Shown here piece after piece: positions 1 through 5,768 of a stretch of DNA of 5,983 nt (within the stretch, counting starts at the first letter, position 1; each line of letters begins with the position of its first letter). Where the stretch lies: NCBI GenBank assembly GCA_021204765.1, contig JAJPYU010000103.1:1-5983 (forward strand), read 5' to 3'. The notes beneath the pieces were generated by a model that had not been told where the DNA came from, did no database searches, and saw only the letters and a program-made list of their open reading frames with translations. A program made the translations under genes and the position numbers. Source of the DNA: Clostridiales bacterium (GTDB taxonomy: Bacteria > Bacillota > Clostridia > Lachnospirales > Lachnospiraceae).

Positions 1-32
1 GCCCAGTGTTTACAAGGCTTTTCAGTGATTAT

Positions 33-285
33 CTACCGCCATTTCACGGACAACCGCATTGACTCATCCAGCTCACCAAACATTTCATGGACTGACATTG
101 GCTCATCCCATTCTTTTGACCCGAAGTAGATGACCAGTGTCACGACCGGGAGCAGTTTATCGTTTTTCATAAACCCTGAAAGGAATTCGTCACTGTCTGC
201 CATTATAAACAAAATAATTGAAAGCATCAGCAAACACTTCATTCTGACGCATATATTTAGCTGTCACTGTGTCTTGTAAACCCAT
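33..285 (-). pseudogene. Decayed Rpn-family (PDDEXK) nuclease/transposase remnant
   Basis: Two pieces of one protein family lie in different frames. Reading from an ATG at 285, the first 31 codons give a protein beginning MGLQDTVTAKYM and continuing QNEVFADAFNYFVYNGRQ, then stop at 190-192. This is the usual N-terminus of the Rpn (recombination-promoting nuclease / putative transposase) proteins common in Lachnospiraceae. From about 198 to 33, another frame encodes DSDEFLSGF, then NDKLLPVVTLVIYFG, then EWDEPMSVHEMF, which matches the middle of the same family, where a segment of the form D(K/R)LxPVxTLVxYFG...W(D)xPxSLHEM is expected. It then leaves the family pattern and ends at a TAG. From my memory of the family, about 100 residues, including most of the PD-(D/E)XK catalytic core, are missing between the pieces, and the C-terminal half is absent. 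GGGGAG nine bases before the ATG at 285 is a plausible ribosome binding site, so the original start is intact. Opening the second piece at an ATG at 242 gives a chimeric hydrophobic N-terminus that is not real. Family assignment is by recalled pattern, but both halves agree. Confidence 0.78.
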
Positions 286-359
286 AAGAATTCTCTCCCC
301 ATATTGTATGTTGGCCTTCCATTAAATATGAGGAAGCCGCAAATCTGTAACTTTGTTAT

Positions 360-388
360 AGGATACCATAATGATTTCAATATCTCAA
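360..388 (-). promoter_or_regulatory. Candidate sigma-A promoter of the decayed Rpn gene
   Basis: On the minus strand, TTGAGA (383-388) is followed by a 17-base spacer and TATCCT (360-365). These match 5/6 and 4/6 of the sigma-70/sigma-A consensus. Transcription would start near 352, giving a leader of about 65 bases before the ATG at 285. The rest of 286-423 holds no gene that I can support; it is AT-rich intergenic DNA. Confidence 0.35.
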
Positions 389-423
389 GTGCACAATTGA
401 ATGAATCAAATCACCAAGAATTT

Positions 424-466
424 TTAAAAATATGCCTGAGTCACAGGATTCTCACTTTTCTCAGGC
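424..466 (-). terminator. Intrinsic terminator after the GNAT gene
   Basis: A perfect 7-bp inverted repeat, GCCTGAG (434-440) and CTCAGGC (460-466), starts 8 bases past the acetyltransferase stop codon. On the minus strand it is followed by ATATTTTTA, so the T-run is on the correct side for a minus-strand transcript. The 19-base loop is long, which makes the hairpin less than ideal. There is no T-run on the plus side, so it is not bidirectional. Confidence 0.6.
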
Positions 467-474
467 GATTACAG

Positions 475-1011
475 TTACACTCGGCCAGTTACATTTTCAT
501 CCAACACTTTAAGCATTATATCCCGCGGACTGCCACATTTATCTATTCTGCCTACAGCTTTATAATTCAAATACATCATTGTATTTTTACTGGAATGATT
601 ATCCGGATGCACGGTTGCCGTCAGATAGCGAAATCCCATTGAATACAAAGTTTTCTCTAATTCCTGCATCAAATAATACTGTAACCTATGTCCGCGATAC
701 TTTGGCAATACAGCTGTAGTATCCATAAATGCGGTCTTCCTGCATTGTGCAGCTGTAAACCCAATCTTCCATCCCAGATTTTTAGGAGTATCCCATTGAA
801 AAGAAGCAACATAAAATCCGGCCATAGTTCCAGAATCTATTTCAATGGCCTTGTATCCGATTCCATTTCCTGCTTTAAGATGGTGTCGGATGTATGGTAT
901 GTCATCGGTAATATACCAATCTTTATGCTCAAGTTGTTCGTAGCTTTGGCGCATAATCTCCACAATCTCCACTGCGTCTGTTTCATCTGCCTGCATCAAT
1001 TTAAATTTCAT
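475..1011 (-). CDS. GNAT-family N-acetyltransferase
   Basis: A 178-residue protein of the usual single-domain GNAT length, expected to move an acetyl group from acetyl-CoA to an unidentified amine in the cytoplasm. Residues 96-121 form the acetyl-CoA motif A: strand MDTTAVLP, then YRGHRLQ (105-111), then a helix YYLMQELEK. In the usual R/QxxGxG/A loop a glycine stands where Arg109 is found, but R106, G107 and the LQ that follows fit a common subgroup. Residues 131-153 (TATVHPDN, then KNTMMYLNYKAVG) form motif B, with the classic neighbour-exchange wording xxNxxSxxxYxxxGF in a degenerate form. No signal peptide or membrane segment is seen. AGGAGG (1019-1024) seven bases before the ATG at 1011 fixes the start. 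It lies 65 bases downstream of the small ORF ending at 1077 and has its own terminator. It may be the last gene of the ugd transcript. In a polysaccharide cluster it might acetylate an amino sugar, but nothing in the sequence identifies the substrate. Confidence 0.85.
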   Translation of the reverse strand: MKFKLMQADETDAVEIVEIMRQSYEQLEHKDWYITDDIPYIRHHLKAGNGIGYKAIEIDSGTMAGFYVASFQWDTPKNLGWKIGFTAAQCRKTAFMDTTAVLPKYRGHRLQYYLMQELEKTLYSMGFRYLTATVHPDNHSSKNTMMYLNYKAVGRIDKCGSPRDIMLKVLDENVTGRV

Positions 1012-1018
1012 CCGATAA

Positions 1019-1024
1019 CCTCCT
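1019..1024 (-). promoter_or_regulatory. Strong ribosome binding site of the GNAT gene
   Basis: AGGAGG on the minus strand, seven bases before the ATG at 1011. It is a near-perfect complement to the 16S 3' end and settles the acetyltransferase start. Confidence 0.8.
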
Positions 1025-1076
1025 GTAGGAACATCGAGAGCATTAATCCTTCCAAAGACCTTTCCATGAGGGAAGT

Positions 1077-1364
1077 CTACAAATTGGATCCAGCTGAAGC
1101 AAAGTAACTTATCGACAAAGCAACTCCGTCAGTCCAGTCAGGTGGCTCTCGCCACATCGGACTGGCGGCTACGCCGCACCGCAATATCCGCTCTGCCGTT
1201 TCCTTGCTGTTGTTTGGAATAAATTCCAGAGCTACCGTAGCAATATTAGGCGTAGTCTGATCCTCAGGATTTCTTATGTTTCTCCTTAGGACAATCAAGC
1301 TATGCTCCTTTCCTGAGCTGTGATAGATATGGAAGTATCTCTCTTTCTCGTCTGTGGCATTCAA
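1077..1364 (-). CDS. Small ORF of unknown function downstream of ugd
   Basis: I do not recognise this gene with confidence. The open frame could start at a TTG at 1364, three bases after the ugd stop, which would allow translational coupling, giving 95 residues. The alternative is a TTG at 1298 with AAGGAG six bases before it, giving 73 residues; the second start has much the better ribosome binding site. There is no in-frame ATG before residue 69. The central part reads IATVALEFIPNNSKETAERI, which recalls the 'strand, SKET, helix' pattern of the small TnpW-type proteins found beside site-specific recombinases in clostridial transposons. This is only a pattern impression. The C-terminal 30 residues contain MWREPPDWTDG and end in FASAGSNL. 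They are encoded by GC-rich, self-complementary DNA, so that part may be a consequence of a nucleic-acid structure or a mobile-element end rather than selected protein. No signal peptide or membrane helix is seen. It may be a real small gene, a remnant, or a fortuitous ORF. Confidence 0.4.
   Translation of the reverse strand: MNATDEKERYFHIYHSSGKEHSLIVLRRNIRNPEDQTTPNIATVALEFIPNNSKETAERILRCGVAASPMWREPPDWTDGVALSISYFASAGSNL
1126..1177 (-). repeat. GC-rich inverted repeats forming nested or alternative hairpins
   Basis: An outer stem pairs 1126-1135 (CCGTCAGTCC on the plus strand) with 1159-1168 (GGACTGGCGG), ten positions with one G/T wobble. Inside it is a 5-bp stem GTGGC/GCCAC (1142-1146, 1151-1155) closed by a four-base loop. 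The right arm can instead form a separate 5-bp hairpin GCGGC-TAC-GCCGC (1165-1177), which would break the outer stem. The whole lies inside the 3' half of the small ORF. There is no T-run beside it, so it is not a standard terminator. Confidence 0.6.
1305..1310 (-). promoter_or_regulatory. Ribosome binding site suggesting an internal start
   Basis: AAGGAG on the minus strand lies six bases before a TTG at 1298, inside the small ORF downstream of ugd. No comparable site precedes the TTG at 1364, which would depend on coupling to ugd translation. This makes the 73-residue form a serious alternative. Confidence 0.4.
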
Positions 1365-1367
1365 CGC

Positions 1368-2600
1368 TCAGTCTCGCCGGAAAATATCTCTTGTATATAC
1401 TTTCTCCCTGACATCATCCAGGCAATTGTCGTACCTGTTCGCAAGGATCGACCGACTCTCCTTTTTAAAACGTTCCAGATCATTGACTACCAGGCTTCCG
1501 AAAAACGTACTGCCATCCTCCAACGTAGGCTCGTAAATAATCACTGTCGCCCCTTTGGCCTTGATACGCTTCATAACACCCTGTATGCTGCTCTGGCGGA
1601 AATTGTCACTGTTGCTCTTCATGGTAAGGCGGTACACTCCAATAACAACCTCTTTCTCTTTTTCGGGATTCCAGCCCTCATTTGCCTGATACGCTCCGGC
1701 AAGCTCCAGCACGCGGTCAGCGATATAATCTTTCCTGATCCTGTTGCTGTCCACAACAGCCCGGATCAAAGTCTCCGGCACATCCGCATAATTTGCCAGC
1801 AGCTGCTTTGTATCCTTTGGCAGACAGTAACCGCCATAGCCAAAACTGGGATTATTGTAATGACCGCCGATCCGGGGATCCAGGCAGACGCTGTCAATGA
1901 TAGCCTGGGTATCCAGCCCTTTCATCTCCGCATAGGTATCCAACTCATTAAAATACGCCACACGCACCGCCAGATAAGTATTTGCAAAAAGCTTGACAGC
2001 CTCAGCCTCAGTGAATCCAAGATAGCGCACCGGTATATCCTCATCTATGGCACCTTCGACCAGCAAACCGGCAAACAGGTGTGCCGCCTCCACCAGTTTC
2101 TCATCCTCCAAATCAGTTCCCACCACAATGCGGGAAGGATGAAGATTGTCATAAAGAGCCTTTGACTCACGAAGGAACTCCGGACTGAAAATAATGTTAC
2201 GGTCATTATATTTTTCCCTGACCGCCGCCGTATATCCCACCGGAATAGTGGATTTGATAACAAGCAGAACATTCTTGTTATATTTTCTGACCGTCTCTAT
2301 CACATCCTCCACACAGCTGGTATCAAAATGGTTTGTCTTTGAATCATAATTTGTGGGCGTCGCAATGATGACCATTTCCGCATCCTTATAAGCCAGTTCC
2401 CTATCTGTGGTAGCTGTAAGGTTCAACTCCTTATGGGCCAGGAAATCCTCGATCTCATCATCCTGAATCGGGGATTTGCCGCTGTTGATCAGATCGGCTT
2501 TGGCCGGTGTATTGTTCACAGCATAAACTTCATGATGCTGTGCAAGTAATACTGCTAAAGATAAACCTACGTATCCTGTTCCTGCTACTGTGATTCTCAT
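1368..2600 (-). CDS. ugd: UDP-glucose 6-dehydrogenase
   Basis: Oxidises UDP-glucose twice with NAD+ to UDP-glucuronate in the cytoplasm, feeding capsule or exopolysaccharide synthesis. The 410 residues match the short bacterial Ugd class (E. coli Ugd is of similar length and closely similar wording). An N-terminal Rossmann fold starts GTGYVG (7-12); IATPT (79-83) and KSTIPVG (116-122) follow; SPEFLRE (139-145) includes the catalytic-site Glu141; EAEAVKLFANTYLA (198-211) includes Lys203; FGYGGYCLPKD (253-263) holds the nucleophile Cys259 and Asp263. The C-terminal UDP-binding domain has YRLTMKSNSDNFR and ends VYTRDIFRRD, a normal complete end. Odd point: residue 29 is Asn where homologues I recall have Asp at the end of the second strand (VDI-type, here VNN), the residue that normally holds the NAD ribose hydroxyls. 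The start is fixed by AAGGAG a few bases before the ATG at 2600. The epimerase upstream would use its product. A weak hairpin with a T-rich tail lies just upstream, so ugd may be partly separated from the epimerase transcript. Confidence 0.96.
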   Translation of the reverse strand: MRITVAGTGYVGLSLAVLLAQHHEVYAVNNTPAKADLINSGKSPIQDDEIEDFLAHKELNLTATTDRELAYKDAEMVIIATPTNYDSKTNHFDTSCVEDVIETVRKYNKNVLLVIKSTIPVGYTAAVREKYNDRNIIFSPEFLRESKALYDNLHPSRIVVGTDLEDEKLVEAAHLFAGLLVEGAIDEDIPVRYLGFTEAEAVKLFANTYLAVRVAYFNELDTYAEMKGLDTQAIIDSVCLDPRIGGHYNNPSFGYGGYCLPKDTKQLLANYADVPETLIRAVVDSNRIRKDYIADRVLELAGAYQANEGWNPEKEKEVVIGVYRLTMKSNSDNFRQSSIQGVMKRIKAKGATVIIYEPTLEDGSTFFGSLVVNDLERFKKESRSILANRYDNCLDDVREKVYTRDIFRRD

Positions 2601-2630
2601 TTTGATTTCTCCTTCATATTAAATGTTGTG

Positions 2631-2666
2631 TAAAATAAAACAGGCAAGGGGGGAATACCTACCTGT
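2631..2666 (-). terminator. Possible intrinsic terminator or attenuator between epimerase and ugd
   Basis: On the minus strand ACAGG-T-AGG (2658-2666) can pair with CCT-TG-CCTGT (2640-2649), an 8-bp stem broken by a one-versus-two-base internal loop, around a loop of about eight bases. It is followed by TTTATTTTA (2631-2639). The tail runs into the leader of ugd, about 30 bases before its start codon. No convincing promoter for ugd lies between, so some read-through is probably needed. The remaining 103-bp gap shows nothing else. Confidence 0.4.
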
Positions 2667-2703
2667 CTGTTAAATAAAAGCATCTATGATTCTATATTTT
2701 CAT

Positions 2704-3852
2704 TTATTCACTCAAATAAAAACGCTTATACCACTCTGCAAACATTCTCAATCCCGTCCGCAAATCCGTCTGTGGTTTAAACTCAAAATCCCGCTCCAGT
2801 GCCGAGGTATCCGCATATGTCACCGGCACATCCCCCGGCTGCATGGGCACCAGTTCAGTGTGTGCCGCAAAATCATAATCCTCCGGCAGCACTCCTGCCC
2901 TCACCAGCTCCTGCTGCAGGATGTCCACGAAATCCAGCAGATTCTCCGGGTGGCTGTTCCCGATATTGTAAATGGCGTAGGGAGGCACCGGCAGACCGTC
3001 CTCCCCAGCCTGCTTCGCCGGGGCCCTCTGCATCACCCGCTTCACGCCCTCCACGATGTCATCCACATAGGTGAAATCCCTCTTGCAGTTCCCATAATTG
3101 AAAATCTGTATCTTCTCCCCTCGCAGCAGCTTGTCCGTGAAGCCGAAATAGGCCATGTCCGGCCGCCCTGCGGGTCCGTATACGGTGAAAAAGCGCAGCC
3201 CTGTGGAAGGAATGTTGTAGAGCTTGCTGTAGGCGTGGGCCAGCAGCTCGTTTGACTTCTTGGTGGCGGCGTAGAGCGACACAGGATTGTCCACCTTGTC
3301 GTCCGTGGAGTAGGGCACCTTCTTATTTGAGCCATACACAGAAGAACTGGAGGCATACACCAGATGCTCCACTCCCCTCGCCCCGCCGTCATAGGAATGG
3401 CGGCAGGCCTCCAGGATGTTGTAGAACCCGATCAGGTTCGACTCTATGTAGACATCAGGGTTCGTGATGGAGTAACGCACTCCGGCCTGCGCCGCCAGGT
3501 TCACCACGATGTCCGGGCGGTGCTCCCGAAAGATTTCCTCGATCAGAGGCTTGTCAGCTATGCTGCCCCGGATAAAGGTCCACTGGCTGGCTGCGCAGTC
3601 CCCAGCGTCACTCTTGCTCTCCGCATCCGATCCAGAATCCTGCTCAGGCTGGGCAGCTGCAATCCGCTCTATCTCGCAGAGACGGTACTCTTTAATCGAG
3701 ACATCATAGTAGTCGTTCACATTGTCAATCCCGACCACCTTCATCTGCCCGGGGCACCTCAGCAGTTCCATCACCAGGTTCGCTCCGATGAATCCCGCAG
3801 CCCCGGTGACTAATATCGTCTTGCCATTCAGGTTAATCTCTTTTTTCTTCAT
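2704..3852 (-). CDS. UDP-glucuronate 4-epimerase (GalE-like SDR)
   Basis: An NAD-dependent sugar epimerase that most likely interconverts UDP-glucuronate and UDP-galacturonate, acting on the product of the neighbouring ugd. Family names used for such genes include capI, lspL and uge. From the ATG at 3852 it has 382 residues. GAAGFIG (17-23) is the NAD-binding turn; NLAAQAGVRYSI (118-129) and YIESNLIGFYNILEACR (135-151) follow; SSSSVYG (168-174) carries the active-site Ser/Thr; YAATKK (194-199) gives the catalytic Tyr194 and Lys198; LRFFTVYGPAGRPDMA and DFTYVDDIVEG are typical of the glucuronate epimerase subgroup rather than GalE. The AGVRYSI signature supports the acidic-sugar assignment. 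Odd points: residues about 65-90 are a low-complexity Ser/Asp/Ala stretch (EQDSGSDAESKSDAGD) that most relatives lack, and the gene is clearly GC-rich. A TTG at 3858 is in frame but only four bases from the GAGG site (3863-3866), so ATG at 3852 with ten bases is preferred. Confidence 0.92.
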   Translation of the reverse strand: MKKKEINLNGKTILVTGAAGFIGANLVMELLRCPGQMKVVGIDNVNDYYDVSIKEYRLCEIERIAAAQPEQDSGSDAESKSDAGDCAASQWTFIRGSIADKPLIEEIFREHRPDIVVNLAAQAGVRYSITNPDVYIESNLIGFYNILEACRHSYDGGARGVEHLVYASSSSVYGSNKKVPYSTDDKVDNPVSLYAATKKSNELLAHAYSKLYNIPSTGLRFFTVYGPAGRPDMAYFGFTDKLLRGEKIQIFNYGNCKRDFTYVDDIVEGVKRVMQRAPAKQAGEDGLPVPPYAIYNIGNSHPENLLDFVDILQQELVRAGVLPEDYDFAAHTELVPMQPGDVPVTYADTSALERDFEFKPQTDLRTGLRMFAEWYKRFYLSE

Positions 3853-3862
3853 ATTCAATAAA

Positions 3863-3866
3863 CCTC
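3863..3866 (-). promoter_or_regulatory. Ribosome binding site deciding the epimerase start
   Basis: GAGG on the minus strand is ten bases before ATG 3852 and only four before the in-frame TTG at 3858. The TTG is too close for normal initiation, so the ATG is chosen, although ten bases is slightly long. Confidence 0.5.
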
Positions 3867-3876
3867 ACATTCCCTA

Positions 3877-3903
3877 TCGCACCAGCAAATGGTGCGAATC
3901 ATA
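3877..3903 (-). promoter_or_regulatory. Inverted repeat next to a possible -10 box in the epimerase leader
   Basis: TCGCACC (3877-3883) and GGTGCGA (3891-3897) form a perfect 7-bp inverted repeat around a 7-base spacer. Directly upstream on the minus strand is TATGAT (3898-3903), a 5/6 match to a -10 box, but I see no good -35 at the right distance. If that promoter is real, transcription would begin inside the repeat, where a bound regulator would block it. Alternatively the repeat forms a hairpin in the RNA leader shortly before the ribosome binding site. There is no T-run, so it is not a terminator. Confidence 0.4.
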
Positions 3904-3945
3904 AAATGATACCTTCCCGTAAATCCTCTTGCTGTTTTTCGCATC

Positions 3946-3966
3946 AAAAAAAGGGCCTGAGCCCTC
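3946..3966 (-). terminator. Intrinsic terminator after rmlC
   Basis: On the minus strand AGGGC-TCAG-GCCCT (3952-3965) is followed directly by a run of seven T (3946-3952). A short GC stem, four-base loop and U-tail make a textbook rho-independent terminator, about 50 bases past the rmlC stop. It separates rmlC from the epimerase/ugd group. The rest of the 157-bp gap holds only the epimerase leader elements. Confidence 0.82.
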
Positions 3967-4015
3967 GAAATGTTTTCCATGTTATTATTTGGACCTTTAG
4001 CCCTCCGATTTTACC

Positions 4016-4627
4016 TTAATTGAAAAACCCCTCCCTGTATTCATTTATCCCCGGCCATTTTTGGTCCTTCTCGCTGATATTAAGCCTGGTCCCATCTGCC
4101 ATGCATGAGGCATTCGCCTTCGCTGTGCCATCATAGTCAATCAGCACTCCCGGCCATTCGATACCGATATCCGGATCATTCCAAGCCAGCCCGCCCTCAT
4201 CATTAGGATGATAGAAATCCGTACACTTATAGCAAAATTCTGCCACATCCGATAACACCAGAAATCCATGAGCAAATCCCTCAGGAATATAGAACTGCTT
4301 CCTGTTCTCCTCGGAAAGCTCCTCGCCATGCCACTGTCCGTAAGTAGGGCTGTCCTCCCGCATATCCACCGCCACATCGAAGACGCATCCCCTTATCACA
4401 CGCACCAGCTTGCCCTGAGGGTACTGCTTCTGGAAATGAAGTCCCCGCAGCACACCTTTGGTGGACATGGACTGGTTGTCCTGCACAAAAACCATATTCA
4501 GTCCGGCCTCCGCCATATCCCTCTGATTATAAGTCTCCATAAAATAGCCGCGCCCATCATCATGAACTGTCGGCTCAATGATAAGCAGCCCCTCTATCGG
4601 AGCCTTAGTCACTTTAATCTGTCCCAT
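4016..4627 (-). CDS. rmlC: dTDP-4-dehydrorhamnose 3,5-epimerase
   Basis: Third enzyme of dTDP-L-rhamnose synthesis: it epimerises C3 and C5 of dTDP-4-dehydro-6-deoxy-glucose in the cytoplasm, and the product is then reduced by RmlD. The 203 residues form one cupin (jelly-roll) domain. Visible signatures are DDGRGYFMETY (23-33), QDNQS (49-53), VLRGLHFQ (59-66) with the catalytic His64, GKLVRV (72-77) with Lys73, GxVFDVAVDMR (80-90), IPEGFAHGFLVLSD (114-127), and EFCYKCTDFY (130-139) with the Tyr133 acid/base position. WNDPDIGIEWP (149-159) precedes a longer tail than in the short proteobacterial enzymes; SEKDQKWP (185-192) likely supplies the active-site Asp. All key residues are present, so it should be active. 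GAGG eight bases before the ATG fixes the start. It sits 51 bases after the 362-residue gene with no terminator between. rmlA, rmlB and rmlD are not in the window and must lie elsewhere. rfbC is the synonym. Confidence 0.96.
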   Translation of the reverse strand: MGQIKVTKAPIEGLLIIEPTVHDDGRGYFMETYNQRDMAEAGLNMVFVQDNQSMSTKGVLRGLHFQKQYPQGKLVRVIRGCVFDVAVDMREDSPTYGQWHGEELSEENRKQFYIPEGFAHGFLVLSDVAEFCYKCTDFYHPNDEGGLAWNDPDIGIEWPGVLIDYDGTAKANASCMADGTRLNISEKDQKWPGINEYREGFFN

Positions 4628-4678
4628 GATCGTATCCTCACAAAATCGTTAAAAGTCCGTCGCGAAATCATTTTCCAT

Positions 4679-5767
4679 CTACTCCATCTTAGCCACATAT
4701 TCATTCAAAGTAAGAGCCTCCGTATACAGCTCCTTATGTGACATAATTTTCCCGAGCTCTTTCTGAGCAGCTTCCTCCGTCACAAATCCACTATATGCTA
4801 TCTGCATAGGGCGCTCAGTGTCCTCGGTATATAAAATCTTAATACCGCCATCGTCAAGCTTCTTTTTCTCCTTAACTGTCATATTTGTCAACAAATTAGC
4901 AGTATAAATCCGAACAGAATGTCCAAACAGATTATAATCAAGCGTTCCGACATAAGTCAGGTCCATAGTTTCTCCAGGAACTATTGCATCTACATCAGCA
5001 TCTATGTTCACTCCTGCATCATCATCCACCCTCAGTTTCCCACCGGCTCTAAGAATGACCTTTTTTTCAAGAAGATAGCACAATTCCTCCAAATCCTTCC
5101 ATGATTCTCTGTCCTGATTCCGACTCACCTCGACCGGATCAAATGCTATGCCAAGCTTTTCCTCCATGGCAAGCAGCTTTTTAAATGAATCAATCCATAT
5201 ATATAAATATTCTAGCATCCTGGAAATATCAGGGTTATTAATATCAGATAAAGCCTTGTCCATATTTTGCGCCCCTATTATATATTTCTTCAAAAACTCA
5301 AATATCATACTGAAATGCTCTGCCGCCTCCCTAATACTTTTCGCTCTGTCAGGGTGACCGCTAAATGATATATTCACTGCACGTGTATCCTTAAAACATT
5401 TCAATTTTAAAAGTATTATCGCATTGTTATCAGTCTCAAGAGTCAACTCTTTTAAGGTTCGCTTGCTATGAAAAACAATTCTTTCTTTCCCAAACTCAGT
5501 ATCAACATATTGAACTATATCCTTGACCCCTTGATAGATATTTATTTTACCTATATCTACATAGTCTTTATATGGATAAATAATATCTCCTATTTGTATA
5601 TCTGCTTTCATGTTGGCCGCTCCCTCTATTTCCCCCGACAAACCCTCGTTTAAAAGCCTGTTCAATGCATCAGCAAAATTCATACTGGATTCATCATCCA
5701 AAAACCCTATTGTAAGCTTAATTGCCGGCTCTTCATCTGAAAATAATTTTTTAAGCTTATTTGCCAT
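4679..5767 (-). CDS. Uncharacterised 362-residue protein, possibly AbiGii-like
   Basis: I do not recognise this protein with certainty. It is soluble: no signal peptide and no membrane helix. Three parts can be seen. Residues 1-140 are mixed strand and helix, ending in strands NNAIILLKLKC and VNISFSG. Residues about 140-240 are helical and charged: REAAEHFSMIFEFLKK, RMLEYLYIWIDSFKKLL, then MEEKLGIAFD and DRESWKDLEELCYLLEKK. Residues 240-362 look like a strand domain, including an Asp-rich turn (VDDDAGVNIDADVDA), YVGTLDYNLFGHSVRIYTA and a short helical end. The order 'N-domain, helical ExxLGIxFD...D...LEELY-like segment, then a beta domain with LFG' resembles, from memory, the AbiGii toxin component of the AbiG abortive-infection system; similarity is weak. 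The upstream gene ends one base before its ATG, and AAGGA eight bases upstream serves as ribosome binding site, so both are made from one transcript. The gene is AT-rich compared with the epimerase, suggesting separate acquisition. Other possibilities are an unrelated defence or accessory protein. Confidence 0.75.
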   Translation of the reverse strand: MANKLKKLFSDEEPAIKLTIGFLDDESSMNFADALNRLLNEGLSGEIEGAANMKADIQIGDIIYPYKDYVDIGKINIYQGVKDIVQYVDTEFGKERIVFHSKRTLKELTLETDNNAIILLKLKCFKDTRAVNISFSGHPDRAKSIREAAEHFSMIFEFLKKYIIGAQNMDKALSDINNPDISRMLEYLYIWIDSFKKLLAMEEKLGIAFDPVEVSRNQDRESWKDLEELCYLLEKKVILRAGGKLRVDDDAGVNIDADVDAIVPGETMDLTYVGTLDYNLFGHSVRIYTANLLTNMTVKEKKKLDDGGIKILYTEDTERPMQIAYSGFVTEEAAQKELGKIMSHKELYTEALTLNEYVAKME

Positions 5768-5768
5768 A

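Noticed and set aside
33..242. A 69-residue small membrane-like protein starting at 242
   Set aside because: Its hydrophobic start is the out-of-frame reading of the Rpn N-terminus; the remainder is a family fragment, so it is treated as part of a pseudogene.
304..642. Plus-strand open frame across the GNAT terminator
   Set aside because: It overlaps the end of the acetyltransferase and its terminator, and its translation has no domain pattern.
1295..1360. A 21-codon ORF beginning MPQTRKRDTS in the frame next to the small ORF
   Set aside because: It has no good ribosome binding site, stops quickly and overlaps the longer frame; a frameshifted small gene is possible but not supported.
1320..2165. 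Long plus-strand open frame of 281 codons
   Set aside because: It lies antisense to ugd, which has full family motifs in the minus frame. The plus-strand translation shows no recognisable domain and is rich in residues typical of a reverse shadow.
2612..2655. Possible ugd promoter TTGCCT with a TTTAAT box
   Set aside because: The spacing of 18-19 and a start falling on the ribosome binding site make it implausible.
3364..3813. Plus-strand open frame antisense to the epimerase, with others at 2686-3255 and 3252-3467
   Set aside because: GC-rich coding DNA leaves long antisense frames open by chance; the minus-strand epimerase is complete and well supported.
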